Below are positions 1-8,219 of a stretch of DNA of 64,000 nucleotides, piece after piece (the stretch's first letter is position 1; each line of letters begins with the position of its first letter). A program made the translations under genes and the position numbers. Source of the DNA: Solirubrobacteraceae bacterium (lineage in GTDB: Bacteria > Actinomycetota > Thermoleophilia > Solirubrobacterales > Solirubrobacteraceae). Where the stretch lies: positions 165,205-229,204 of the forward strand of contig JAJCYD010000014.1 in the NCBI GenBank assembly GCA_029263125.1. Reading direction: 5' to 3'. A model generated the notes under the pieces. The model searched no databases, was not told the DNA's origin, and saw nothing but the letters and a program-made list of their open reading frames with translations.

Positions 1-1
1 C

Positions 2-208
2 GAGCAGATGCGCGCCGCCATCCGTCGCGACGGCGTGGCGACGCGCAAGCGCTACGTCGCCTCGCCTCGCCACACGATCCAGGTCGATTTCGACCGCTAC
101 CGCCACGGGCTCCAACGCGAGCGCCGGCGTGGCGCCCAGCGCGCTCGCGACGCCGGGTTCGTGCTGCCCGTCACGGCTCGTGCGAGCGATGCGACGGTCG
201 CCGCATGA
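2..208 (+). CDS. C-terminal end of a truncated gene, possibly a flavin-dependent oxidoreductase
   Basis: The reading frame enters from the left edge and ends at a TGA that overlaps the next start codon (ATGA), so the two genes are probably translationally coupled. The visible tail contains RRYVASPRHTIQVDFDRY-like sequence followed by basic residues. This resembles the end of actinobacterial FAD/NAD(P)-binding monooxygenase-type proteins, but the nucleotide-binding motifs lie outside the window. The family call is from memory of such tails and is weak. A TetR regulator directly behind an oxidoreductase is a common arrangement for locally controlled catabolic or detoxifying genes. Confidence 0.4.
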   Translation, partial: EQMRAAIRRDGVATRKRYVASPRHTIQVDFDRYRHGLQRERRRGAQRARDAGFVLPVTARASDATVAA

Positions 209-822
209 GCATCGCGGCCGATCCCGGCACCGGGCGGCGCGCCGCCGCGAAGGCCGCCAACCGCGCGGCCATCATCACAGCGGCGCGCGCCGTCTTCGCC
301 GAGAGGGGCTACGGGGGCGCGAGCGTGCGCGACGTCGTGCGCCGCACCGACCTGGCCAGTGGCACGTTCTACAACTACTTCCCCGACAAGGAGTCGCTGT
401 TTCGCGCGGTGCTGCAGGAGAGCGCGGTCGAGGTTCGCGCACGGGTGCAGGCGGCGCGCCGACAGGCGACGTCGCTGCAGGAGTTCGTCGCGGCGGGCTA
501 CCGTGAGTACTTCGGCTTCCTCGCGTCCGATCCGCAGGCCTTCGAGCTCATGCGCCGCAACAGCGGCACGATCCGCGCGATGTTCGACGAGCCGATCTTC
601 GGCGCGGGCGTCGAGGAGCTCGAAGCCGACCTGCGCGCCGCGATCGATGCCGGCATCGTGCCCGCGATCGACGCGGAGTACATGGCGGCGGCGATGGTCG
701 GCGCGGCGCTCGAGGTGGGCGTGGCGATGGTCAAGCGCGACCCGCCCGACGTCGAGGGCGCGACGCGCCTGGCGGCCGGTCTCATGCTCGGCGGGATCGA
801 GCGCCTGGGGCGTCCCGACTGA
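205..822 (+). CDS. TetR/AcrR family transcriptional regulator
   Basis: This 205-residue protein has the TetR layout. An N-terminal helix-turn-helix at about residues 24-70 includes AIITAARAVFAERGY and the recognition-helix segment ASGTFYNYFPDKESLF. A helical ligand-binding and dimerisation domain of about 135 residues follows. It probably represses its own operon or an adjacent gene in response to a small ligand. The start overlaps the stop of the upstream partial gene, so it is probably co-transcribed with it. No operator palindrome could be assigned because the operon promoter lies outside the window. The family is certain; the ligand is unknown. Confidence 0.93.
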   Translation: MSIAADPGTGRRAAAKAANRAAIITAARAVFAERGYGGASVRDVVRRTDLASGTFYNYFPDKESLFRAVLQESAVEVRARVQAARRQATSLQEFVAAGYREYFGFLASDPQAFELMRRNSGTIRAMFDEPIFGAGVEELEADLRAAIDAGIVPAIDAEYMAAAMVGAALEVGVAMVKRDPPDVEGATRLAAGLMLGGIERLGRPD

Positions 823-835
823 TCCGATGTCCTCC

Positions 836-841
836 TAGACT
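836..841 (+). promoter_or_regulatory. Candidate -10 box of a leaderless promoter
   Basis: TAGACT lies 8 nt before the GTG at 850, and no Shine-Dalgarno is visible. Transcription would start at or next to the start codon. No convincing -35 hexamer is seen. Confidence 0.5.
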
Positions 842-849
842 GCGCCGTC

Positions 850-1797
850 GTGTCTCCGAGCTTCTGCCGCCACAATCGCTTCGTCGAGAACTGCCCGATC
901 TGCCGGCAGCCCGCTCCCTCGCCAACCGCCCGCCGTCCTGCGGGCTCGCCGCGCGCGCCACGGTCCTCCTCGCCGTCCTCACGCGGTTCTCGCGGCGCGA
1001 TGCGCGTGCGCAAGCTGACGCAGTCCGCCGACGACGGATACCGCAACGAGCTGGTCGCCGGCCTGAAGGCCTCGCAGGACGCGCGTCGCCTTGCCGCCGA
1101 GCTCGCGTTCGCGACGGCGCGGCTTGCCGAGCTGGCCGCCGATCCGCCCGGGATCTACGCGCAGATCGCCTCCGAGCCCGATCCCGAGGAGGCGCTGTGG
1201 CTGGCGTTTGTGACGACCTACGTGTCGCCGAGCGCCGGCGATGACCCCTTCGCGGCGATCGCCGCCGCACGCGTGCCGTGGGCCTCGGGAGAGCTGCCCG
1301 ACCTCGACGTCGCGATGGGGATCCGCACATCGCACGACCAGTCCGACGGCGTCCGCACGGTGCTCGCCTATCGCGCATGGGCGCAGCGCGCCGGCGGCCA
1401 GCAGGCCGCGTTCGCCGGCGAGGACGCCTGGACGCCGCAGCGGCGCTTTGATCGGCTCTTCGAACGTCTCGCGGTCGGACGCTTCGGGCGACCCGGGCGC
1501 TACGAGCTGCTCGCGGTGCTCGGTCGGTTGGGCGTCGTCGACGTGCGACCGTCCTCGCTGCAGTTCGCCGACGACGCCACGACGGTCGCGGCCAAGCGGG
1601 TCTTCGGCATCGGCGACAGGATGCTGCTGGAACGACGGGCGCGCGATCTCGCCGATGCCGCCGACGTGCCGGTCGACGCGCTGGATCTCGCCCTGTTCAA
1701 CTGGGCGGCGCCGGAGCTCGGCCGCACGACGATGGGCTCGCGCGCCGCGGCGGCGGAGGACGACGTCGCGGCGATCGAGGGCGTTCTGAGCGTCTGA
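850..1797 (+). CDS. Conserved hypothetical protein with N-terminal CRHNRF..CPIC zinc-type motif
   Basis: The 315-residue protein begins with FCRHNRFVENCPICRQP, a C-x-H..C-x2-C arrangement that looks like a small zinc site. A low-complexity Pro/Ser/Arg linker to about residue 50 and a long mostly helical domain follow. I recall this N-terminus from Thermoleophilia proteins of unknown function. The helical part, with RPGRYELLAVLGRLG and a C-terminal DLALFNWA, faintly recalls helix-hairpin-helix glycosylase-like folds or the alpha-glutamyl/putrescinyl thymine pyrophosphorylase clade 3 domain, but I cannot confirm either. The GTG start is chosen because TAGACT lies 8 nt upstream and the Cys/His motif follows at once. 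It is a single-gene unit behind the TetR gene. Confidence 0.75.
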   Translation: MSPSFCRHNRFVENCPICRQPAPSPTARRPAGSPRAPRSSSPSSRGSRGAMRVRKLTQSADDGYRNELVAGLKASQDARRLAAELAFATARLAELAADPPGIYAQIASEPDPEEALWLAFVTTYVSPSAGDDPFAAIAAARVPWASGELPDLDVAMGIRTSHDQSDGVRTVLAYRAWAQRAGGQQAAFAGEDAWTPQRRFDRLFERLAVGRFGRPGRYELLAVLGRLGVVDVRPSSLQFADDATTVAAKRVFGIGDRMLLERRARDLADAADVPVDALDLALFNWAAPELGRTTMGSRAAAAEDDVAAIEGVLSV

Positions 1798-1872
1798 GCC
1801 CGTCGGACGCGTGTCGAGCGCGGGGCCGCGGCGCTCAACCTGCTCGGCGAGTCTGCCGATGTCACGAACTCA

Positions 1873-2145
1873 ATGGAACCGCGTCTAGCCAGCATCAAGC
1901 GGCTCGTCTCGGACTCGACCTATCCGATCGACGAGGCTGTGATCGCCGAGGCGATCGTCGTGCGCTTGACCGCACGGTGGATGATCCCCGACCTGAGCTT
2001 TCGCCACCACCCCCCACCGCCGGAGGTGCGCTCCTTTCGCCCCCATCGCGGAGCACGGTCCTTTCGGCTGGAGCGTGCTCAGCGTCGGGGGGCGTCCGGC
2101 GGCGTGACCGCGGGGCCGAGTAGCGCTGGAGCGACGCTGCGCTGA
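1873..2145 (+). CDS. Possible small protein, FlgM-like N-terminal segment
   Basis: A 90-residue frame starts with ASIKRLVSDSTYPIDEAVIAEAIVVRLTARW. This resembles the short helical pattern of FlgM-type or related small regulatory proteins (I..LV..G.Y.vd...vAeaIv.R). The second half is Arg/His/Pro-rich. No Shine-Dalgarno and no TANNNT box precede the ATG. It stands alone between the CRHNRF protein and the sigma-factor gene, in a 475-base stretch with nothing else recognisable. It could be chance. The helical first half is the only argument for coding. Confidence 0.3.
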   Translation: MEPRLASIKRLVSDSTYPIDEAVIAEAIVVRLTARWMIPDLSFRHHPPPPEVRSFRPHRGARSFRLERAQRRGASGGVTAGPSSAGATLR

Positions 2146-2272
2146 TCGCGTCCCCCGCGGAATCGTTCGCTCTTTGCGGGATTCGGGCTGGTAATGGGGG
2201 GCGAGGTTGCGCATAGGGTGCCCTACAGGGTGAAACGGCCGGCGGGCCGCGAACCGGGGGGCGGGCGACACG

Positions 2273-3565
2273 GTGGACGATCGCAGGGGCGGCGAGCAGC
2301 GCAGTGACGCGGCGGAGGACCTGATCCTGCGTACGATCGGTGCGCATGCGGACTCGCTGCTGCGGACGGCGCGGCGGCATTCGCTGTGTGCCGACGATGC
2401 CCAGGACGCCTATCAGCGGGCGGTCGAGATCTTCATGGGGCATGCCCACCGGCTGGACGATGCTCGCGCGCCGGGCTGGTTGCACGTCGTCGTCAAGCGT
2501 GAGGCGCAGGCGATTCGCCGTGGGCGCCAGAAGTCCGTGTCCTCGTCGGACGTCGACCTGGACGGCCATGTGGCGCGCGGGCTGCAGTCGCCGGAGGAGC
2601 GGCTGCTGAGCTTTGACGTGATGAGCCGTTCGGCGGAGGCGCTCAAGCGCCTGAAGCCGCAGGAGCTGCGCGCGCTGTGGCTGCGAGCTGAGGGGCACAG
2701 CTACAGCGAGATCGGGGCGATCACGGGCTGGAGCTACACGAAGGTCAATCGCTGCCTGACAGAGGGGCGGCGGGGCTTCATCCAGCGCTACAAGGGCATC
2801 GAGTCTGGTGCCGAATGCGATCGCTGGCAGCCGCTGCTGTCGGCGATCGTCGACGGTGAGGCCACCTCCGAGCAGCTGCACGACCTGCGCCCGCACCTGC
2901 GCAACTGCCCCGCGTGCCGGGCGACGCTCAAGGCGCTGCGCGACAGCTCCACGCCGCTCGCGGCGCTGCTGCCCGCTGGGCTGCTCGCGCAGGACGCCGC
3001 GTCATCCGAGCAGCTGCCGCATCTGCTGCTGCGCCTGTATGAAAGTGTCGCCGGTGGTCTGCACGAGCGCGCGGTGCACTCGTTCACCAAGACCCAGGCG
3101 CTCGTCGAGGCATCGGCCGCGGGCAAGGTGGCCGCGGTCGCCGCATCGGCCGCGGCGGTGGCCGGCGGGGGCTACGCATCGGTCGAGCGGGCGATCGAGC
3201 GACCTGCCACAGCACAGCCGGCACGTTCGGCCGCCACGAACACCGCCACCGCCGGTCCGCAGCCGGCGCGCACGACGCCCGCCGCCGCGACGACCACGCG
3301 AGGTGCTCCCACGACGACCGCCACGGCGCCCAGCCGCAACGTGTTTGCCCCCAAGCAGGCGTCGCGCAGCTCCGAGCCGGCGCCGGAGTTTCGCAGCCGC
3401 AGCACCTCCACACCCCCTGTCCGAGCTCAGTTCGCATCGGCCGCGTCCTCGGCGTCTACGTCCTCACCGCGGAAGGCGCCCGTGGCCGCGTCGTCGCGGC
3501 CCAAGCCGGCACCCGAGTTCCACGGTGCGACGGGCGTCGCGGCGCCCGAGTTCGGCGGTCCGTAG
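2273..3565 (+). CDS. ECF-type sigma-70 factor fused to a zf-HC2 anti-sigma-like domain
   Basis: The 430-residue protein has sigma region 2 at about residues 20-90 (ADDAQDAYQRAVEIFM, then WLHVVVKREAQAIRR). Region 4 spans about 110-172 and includes the helix-turn-helix GHSYSEIGAITGWSYTKVNRCL. A zinc-finger anti-sigma motif follows: C182, then H208-x3-C212-x2-C215. A short Ala/Gly-rich hydrophobic stretch lies at about 283-305, and the last 120 residues are Ala/Pro/Thr/Ser-rich. Normally the HxxxCxxC finger sits in a separate anti-sigma protein, so this may be a self-regulated sigma factor. The start is GTG; an ATG further in would cut into region 2. No partner gene is adjacent. The sigma call is certain; the membrane segment is weak. 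Confidence 0.88.
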   Translation: MDDRRGGEQRSDAAEDLILRTIGAHADSLLRTARRHSLCADDAQDAYQRAVEIFMGHAHRLDDARAPGWLHVVVKREAQAIRRGRQKSVSSSDVDLDGHVARGLQSPEERLLSFDVMSRSAEALKRLKPQELRALWLRAEGHSYSEIGAITGWSYTKVNRCLTEGRRGFIQRYKGIESGAECDRWQPLLSAIVDGEATSEQLHDLRPHLRNCPACRATLKALRDSSTPLAALLPAGLLAQDAASSEQLPHLLLRLYESVAGGLHERAVHSFTKTQALVEASAAGKVAAVAASAAAVAGGGYASVERAIERPATAQPARSAATNTATAGPQPARTTPAAATTTRGAPTTTATAPSRNVFAPKQASRSSEPAPEFRSRSTSTPPVRAQFASAASSASTSSPRKAPVAASSRPKPAPEFHGATGVAAPEFGGP

Positions 3566-4007
3566 CGGCATTGTCGTACGTATGGCCTGCGACGCACGAC
3601 GATTGATCTCCCGGATGAGCTGCTCGCTGTCAACGACAAGCCGTTTCGTCTGCTTCCTGCCGATACCTGACCCAGCGAACCGGCGGTCGCAACGCGCGAA
3701 TCGCGGCAGTCCATCTCGCAGGTCACGCGTGCATAAGTGACGGATCGACATCGCTTGATCCTCGATCCGGCGGTTATGCATCACCTGGATGCAGAACTGC
3801 CGTATCGGCGGCTGGCATTGAACGAGACGTCAGTTGTGCACAGATCCGACGACCGTGACACGCGGGCGATGCACGCGACTCCTTCTCGACGATCGAGGCG
3901 TTCTCGCGAGACTGCTCGTGCTCGGGGGATTGAGCGCTCTGAAAAGCAGCGCGCGCTGGTCGTGTCGAGGGTCCGACCGGCGTGCGCACCGGGCGGATAG
4001 CGGCTCG
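3566..4007. other. Gene-free stretch between convergent genes
   Basis: About 440 bases separate the sigma-fusion gene from the converging zinc-ribbon gene. The short open frames here show no recognisable domain, and I found no convincing hairpin terminator, tRNA or repeat. Confidence 0.5.
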
Positions 4008-4727
4008 CTACAGGCCGGGAGAGGCGGGGGGAGTGGCCTCGAACGGGCTGAGGATCAGCAGACCCGCGATCCCGGACACCAGGCGCTGAAGATCGACTTC
4101 GGACTCGGGCACGATGTACCAGGTGGCGCTCTGGTTCTCGCCGTCTTCGAGCACCGGTCCAAGCAGCTCGCCGGAGACGGAGATCAGCAGCGGCAGCGGG
4201 TAGCGCTCGGTCGTCCCACCGGGCCAGCGGTGTGAGTACTCGGTCCTGCGGCACTCGACCTTCCAGCCGTAGGCGAACTCGGGCTTGTGCAGCCACGTCG
4301 AGTCGGTGACGGCCACGCTCTCGCGGGGCTCCTTGCCGCCGATCCGGCGCAGGAACTCCGCCGCGATCTCCTTCGCGGTGAGCGACGGTGGGAGCTGGCC
4401 GTCGAAGTTGCGCTCCTCCTCGCTGCGCGTCTGGTCGTTGCTGAGCGCGATCGCGCGATCCAGCCAATGCGTGGGAAGGTCCTGGCGCGGGGCGGTCAGC
4501 GCCTCGGAGATCGCGCGCCGGCCGCGCTCGGCCCGACAGGACTCACACGCCTGTCCACCCATCAGCCGAACGGCGCCCGCGAACTTGATCATCGCGTTCT
4601 CAGAGACGCCTGCCGGCGGCTCGGGTAGCTTCGTCGCGTGCTCGTCGCACAACAGCACATTGCACACCTGGCACTTCGCGACGGCCATGTAGCCGCAGCT
4701 GCACGTCCCCACGCTCCCGTTTCTCAT
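4008..4727 (-). CDS. Hypothetical protein with N-terminal B-box/ribbon-like zinc motif
   Basis: The 239-residue protein begins with a cysteine-rich segment, CSCGYMAVAKCQVCNVLLCDEHA (C9, C11, C20, C23, C28, H31). Another C-x2-C (CESCRAER) follows near residue 61. Spacing resembles B-box or LIM-like zinc ribbons that mediate protein contacts. The remainder is a soluble mixed domain with no catalytic motif I recognise. The ATG places the cysteines at the extreme N-terminus, which fits. It is monocistronic and convergent with the sigma-fusion gene. Function unknown; a bound metal is inferred from residue spacing only. Confidence 0.7.
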   Translation of the reverse strand: MRNGSVGTCSCGYMAVAKCQVCNVLLCDEHATKLPEPPAGVSENAMIKFAGAVRLMGGQACESCRAERGRRAISEALTAPRQDLPTHWLDRAIALSNDQTRSEEERNFDGQLPPSLTAKEIAAEFLRRIGGKEPRESVAVTDSTWLHKPEFAYGWKVECRRTEYSHRWPGGTTERYPLPLLISVSGELLGPVLEDGENQSATWYIVPESEVDLQRLVSGIAGLLILSPFEATPPASPGL

Positions 4728-5022
4728 GAGCGGAGTGTATGCGCGCGCGATGTCCGCCTGTCAAGGACCGACTGCTCATCCGGCGGGCTCACGGTCGCGC
4801 GGGCGCGGTCTTGCCGGATGTCAGCGGCCTCGCGGCGTTCGGGCTGCTCGGCCACGAGACAGGCATGCACGTGTGAGAGCAGCCGGCGAGCGGCGCCGGC
4901 TCCGGCGTCGCGCGGCAGGCCGCGATCGTCGTCTGCGCGCAGACCGGTGGCCCGCCGGCGCGGCGGGCGCCTGAGGACCGTGCTCGCCGACAACGTCGAC
5001 CTCGTGGCGTGAGCGCCGGGCC
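4728..5022. other. Intergenic region between divergent genes
   Basis: This roughly 300-base region lies between the zinc-motif gene and the amidohydrolase gene. One plus-strand stretch reads DVSGLAAFGLLGHETGM, vaguely like the DVTGFGLLGH motif of selenophosphate synthetase, but it is short and interrupted by stops. Nothing else is recognisable. Confidence 0.35.
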
Positions 5023-5028
5023 TAGGAT
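5023..5028 (+). promoter_or_regulatory. Candidate -10 box of a leaderless promoter
   Basis: TAGGAT lies 8 nt before the GTG at 5037, with no Shine-Dalgarno. It supports GTG 5037 as the start of the amidohydrolase. Confidence 0.5.
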
Positions 5029-5036
5029 CCACGCAG

Positions 5037-6152
5037 GTGCACGCCGACGATCTGCTCACGCCGTGCTACGAGCACACGATCTCCCTGATCGGTCCGCAGG
5101 CCGTGTTCGACGCGCACACGCACATCGGCCTCAACGACCCCGACTCCTTCACGTGCACGGCCGACGAGCTGCTGGCGGGCCTCGAGACGATCGGAGCGCG
5201 AGCCGTGACGTTTCCGATGCACGAACCCGGCGGCTACCCGCCCGCCAACGACCATGTCATCGAGCGGGCGGCTGCGTCGGGCGGCCGGCTCGTCGCCTTC
5301 TGCCGGATCGATCCGCGCTCGGATGACCCGGCGGCCGAGGTCCGTCGCTGTCTCGACGCGGGCGCGCGGGGCATCAAGCTGCACCCGCGCGCGGAGCTGT
5401 TCGGCATGAACGAGCCGGGCGTGCGCGCGATCGTCGCCGAAGCCCACGAGCGGCGGCTTGCCGTCCTCGTTCACGCCGGGCGGGGCATCCCGGCGCTCGG
5501 GGAGCACGTGCTCGAGCTCGCCGAGCAGTTCCCGCGAGCGCGCTTCATCCTCGCGCACGCGGGCGTGTGCGATCTGGCGTGGCTGTGGCGGCGCGTGGGC
5601 GCGCTGGAGAACGTGTTCTTCGACACGGCGTGGTGGAGCGTGTCCGACCTCCTCGTGCTGTTCTCGCACGTCGCGCCGGGGCAGATCCTGCACGCGACCG
5701 ACATCCCCTTCGGCGCGCCGAAGCACGGGATCGTGCTGACCGTTCGCTGCGCCCTTCAGGCTGGCCTGTCGCCAGCGCAGATCTCAAGCGTCGCCGGCGC
5801 TCAGCTGCAACGCATCGTCGCCGGCGAGGATGTCCTCGACGTAGGCCCCGCGCCCGGGCCGGGCGCGCTGCGCGTCGACCCGCTGCTGGCACGCGTGAGC
5901 CACTACCTCATCAGCGCGATCGCGGCCGCGATCGCGGGGTCCGATTCGGAGGAGCACGTCGATCTGGCCCGCCTGGCGTGCGATGTCGGCGATGGCGCAC
6001 CGCAGGCGCCGCTGTGCGATGCGATTCGCACATTGCTGGACTGCCGGAGGGACATGGACCCCGGTGTGACGCTGCAGGAGCGCATGGGCCCCGTGCATCT
6101 GCTGGTGGCTGCCACGGCGCTCGCGTCGACGCCCGACGTGCCCGTCGGCTGA
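5037..6152 (+). CDS. Amidohydrolase-2 family metal-dependent hydrolase
   Basis: The 371-residue protein has a TIM-barrel amidohydrolase signature: FDAHTHIG with metal ligands H27 and H29, GIKLHPRAE near residue 119, VHAGRG in the middle, FILAHAG, and a late ATDIPFG aspartate. The order matches the amidohydrolase-2 (PF04909) group, which hydrolyses or decarboxylates small carbonyl and aromatic acids. The last 90 residues beyond the barrel are helical and may form an accessory domain. It is a cytoplasmic enzyme, apparently monocistronic. Substrate cannot be inferred from the neighbours. Confidence 0.88.
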   Translation: MHADDLLTPCYEHTISLIGPQAVFDAHTHIGLNDPDSFTCTADELLAGLETIGARAVTFPMHEPGGYPPANDHVIERAAASGGRLVAFCRIDPRSDDPAAEVRRCLDAGARGIKLHPRAELFGMNEPGVRAIVAEAHERRLAVLVHAGRGIPALGEHVLELAEQFPRARFILAHAGVCDLAWLWRRVGALENVFFDTAWWSVSDLLVLFSHVAPGQILHATDIPFGAPKHGIVLTVRCALQAGLSPAQISSVAGAQLQRIVAGEDVLDVGPAPGPGALRVDPLLARVSHYLISAIAAAIAGSDSEEHVDLARLACDVGDGAPQAPLCDAIRTLLDCRRDMDPGVTLQERMGPVHLLVAATALASTPDVPVG

Positions 6153-6250
6153 CGGCTGCGCATCGGTCGTCGATGGTGGTTTTCGCGCCTTCGTGGGGGT
6201 TCTGGGCGCCGCCGTTACGCACCGGCGACGTGATTTCCGCCGCGCCTCGA

Positions 6251-6256
6251 TAACCT
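6251..6256 (+). promoter_or_regulatory. Candidate -10 box of a leaderless promoter
   Basis: TAACCT lies 8 nt before the GTG at 6265. It argues for that start over the in-frame GTG at 6193. Confidence 0.4.
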
Positions 6257-6264
6257 GCTGGTCA

Positions 6265-7617
6265 GTGACTGGTGATTCGCTTGCCGAGACGACGGCCGAA
6301 GACCGCGGCCAGGCGACTCAGACTCCGGAAGAGGGTGCCCCGGAGTCCTCGAGCGCCGATGCCGCGCGGGCCGCTTCGGCTGACGCCCCCGACCCTCATG
6401 GGGGAAGCAACGGATCGTCGTCGTCCGCTCCCGAGCCGGAGCCCGTGAGCGAGGTCGCAAAGGCGCCCGCGCCGGACCCCGAGCCGGTCGCCCCAGCGGA
6501 GCCCGCCGGCGCCGCCGAGCCAGTTGCCGCAGCCGAGCCCGAGCCCGAGCCCGAGCCCGCAGCGACGGCCGCGTCGGAGCCTGCCGCCACCGCTGAGCCC
6601 GCAGCCAGCGAGCCGGCGCCCGCCGACAGCGAGTCGGCTCCCGCCGACAGCGAGCCGGCGCCCGCCGCCAGTGAGTCCGCGCCCGCCGCCACCGCGCCAC
6701 CCACGATCGCTCCAGACGTCGAGCAGCCGGCGGTCGGACCGAAGATCCTCGGTATCGCCGAGCCGGTCAAGCCGCTGCCGACCGTCAAGGCCGCCGCTCC
6801 CGCACGCAAGCGCCGTCGCCGTCCGTCGGCGGCCGAGCGTCACCGCCGAGCGTTCTTCTCCGCCCTGACCGATCTTCGCCGCGGGGCCAGCGCGCCCAAG
6901 GCCGAGCCCGCTTCCACGGAGTCCGCAGCTGCGGACGACGAGGCCGGCACCATCGATCAGCCGGCCGAGGCCTCCGCCGAGGCCGCGCAGACCGAGCTCA
7001 CCCAGACACCCTCGGCCGCGGCTCCTGAGGTCCAGACGCCGCAAGCCGACGCACCGCAGGCTGAGGCCGCGCCCGCTCCGGCGGCGCTCGCAGCCGAGCC
7101 GGCCGATCCTTCGCCATCCACGCCCGCGCGCGTGAACGCCGCCATCGAGCGCGTCGGCGGACCGGACGTCATCAAGGAGGCGCTGAAGCCCAAGCAGGAC
7201 GAGAAGGGCCAGCCACTGAAGTGGGCCGCCGTCTGCGCGCAGTCGGCTGAAGGCCTCAAGCCCGGCGACCCGGTCTTCAATGCCTGGGTACGCCTTGCAG
7301 CGACGCCGGTGCGCGAGGTCAAGGGACAGCTTCCCCGCCCAGCCGAGCAGGAGCGCGGCGGGCGGCCGGGCGAAGGCGGCCGCCGCCCCGGCGGCCAGCG
7401 CCCGGGCGACCGAGGCGGACGGCCACGGCGCGATGACCGCCCGAGCCGGCAGGAGCTTGCGTCACACGCGCAGGACGGCACGCTTCGCAAGGGCATTCGC
7501 ATCATCACCGGGCACGACGAGGACCAGGAGCGCCGCGAACGCGAGCGCATCCGCAAGGAGCAGCGCGAGGCCAAGCGCCGCGCCGAGCGCGAGCGTCTCG
7601 CTCGACTCGGCTACTAG
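6265..7617 (+). CDS. Low-complexity Ala/Glu/Pro-rich protein with conserved C-terminal segment
   Basis: From GTG 6265 the protein has 450 residues. The first 330 are dominated by Ala, Pro, Glu and Ser, with short tandem units such as PAPADSES and EPEPEPEP. A basic patch, ARKRRRRPSAAERHRRAFF, interrupts them near residue 190. The more ordered part (about residues 290-365) includes NAAIERVGGPDVIKEALKP and WAAVCAQSAEGLKPGDPVFNAWVRLA. It ends in an Arg/Glu-rich coiled-coil-like tail (RRERERIRKEQREAKRRAERERLARLGY in part). The charge pattern suggests an intrinsically disordered nucleic-acid or RNP-associated protein. That is inference; I do not recognise the family. The CYTH gene follows 21 bases downstream and may be co-transcribed. 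Confidence 0.65.
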   Translation: MTGDSLAETTAEDRGQATQTPEEGAPESSSADAARAASADAPDPHGGSNGSSSSAPEPEPVSEVAKAPAPDPEPVAPAEPAGAAEPVAAAEPEPEPEPAATAASEPAATAEPAASEPAPADSESAPADSEPAPAASESAPAATAPPTIAPDVEQPAVGPKILGIAEPVKPLPTVKAAAPARKRRRRPSAAERHRRAFFSALTDLRRGASAPKAEPASTESAAADDEAGTIDQPAEASAEAAQTELTQTPSAAAPEVQTPQADAPQAEAAPAPAALAAEPADPSPSTPARVNAAIERVGGPDVIKEALKPKQDEKGQPLKWAAVCAQSAEGLKPGDPVFNAWVRLAATPVREVKGQLPRPAEQERGGRPGEGGRRPGGQRPGDRGGRPRRDDRPSRQELASHAQDGTLRKGIRIITGHDEDQERRERERIRKEQREAKRRAERERLARLGY

Positions 7618-7638
7618 TCCGTAGCAGCCGCTTCGAAG

Positions 7639-8208
7639 ATGCCGGGCAAGCGGCGCAACCTCGAGATAAAGGCTCACGATCGGGACGCGTCTGCGACGCT
7701 CGCCGCCGCGCTGCAGCTGGGGGCGGAGGATCAGGGCTGGCTGCACCAGCGCGACACGTACTTCCATGCCGTCCAGGGTCGCCTGAAGCTCCGGGAGGCG
7801 CCGCCGGAGCCCGCCGAGCTGATCGCTTACGCGCGCGCCGAGCTCGCCGGGCCGAAGGTCAGCCTGTACCGGATCGTGTCGGTCGCCGATCACGTCGCAT
7901 TGATCGCCGCGCTGACGGACTCGCTCGGTGTGCGGGTCGTCGTCGAGAAGGCGCGGCGGCTGCTGCTGTGGCGCAATGTGCGCATTCACCTGGACCGCGT
8001 CGAGGGGCTCGGCGACTTCGTCGAGCTCGAGGCGGTCGCGGCGTCGCCGGGCGGCCTGGAGGTCGAGCGCGACCGCGTCGAGGAGCTGCGCGAGACCCTC
8101 GGGATCGCCGACGAGGATCTCGTGGCGCACGGCTACGCCGATCTGCTCACACGTCGACGGTGGACGGCGGTCCACCGGCCTGACGCCCCGGGCCGATCCG
8201 GCGCGTAA
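7639..8208 (+). CDS. CYTH domain protein (class IV adenylate cyclase / triphosphatase type)
   Basis: The 189-residue protein has the CYTH tunnel-fold pattern. It shows an N-terminal NLEIKAHD strand (a reduced version of the ExExK signature), DTYFHAVQGRLKLRE, a middle segment ending VVEKARRLLLWRNVRIHLDRVEGLGDFVELEAV, and a closing helix. CYTH enzymes hydrolyse triphosphates such as thiamine triphosphate or inorganic tripolyphosphate, or act as CyaB-type cyclases. The later EKARRLL, HLDRVEGLGDFVELE strands are well conserved and carry metal-binding acidic residues. The activity cannot be told apart from sequence alone. It sits behind the low-complexity gene, and its stop codon overlaps the putative -10 box of the next gene. 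Confidence 0.85.
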   Translation: MPGKRRNLEIKAHDRDASATLAAALQLGAEDQGWLHQRDTYFHAVQGRLKLREAPPEPAELIAYARAELAGPKVSLYRIVSVADHVALIAALTDSLGVRVVVEKARRLLLWRNVRIHLDRVEGLGDFVELEAVAASPGGLEVERDRVEELRETLGIADEDLVAHGYADLLTRRRWTAVHRPDAPGRSGA

Positions 8209-8211
8209 ACT
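8206..8211 (+). promoter_or_regulatory. Candidate -10 box of a leaderless promoter
   Basis: TAAACT overlaps the TAA stop of the CYTH gene and lies 8 nt before the ATG at 8220. No Shine-Dalgarno is present. Confidence 0.45.
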
Positions 8212-8219
8212 CGAGCGCC

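Noticed and set aside
4811..4880. DVSGLAAFGLLGHETGM, resembling the selenophosphate synthetase DVTGFGLLGH motif
   Set aside because: Only about 20 residues are similar, with stops close by and no other SelD motif; could be chance.
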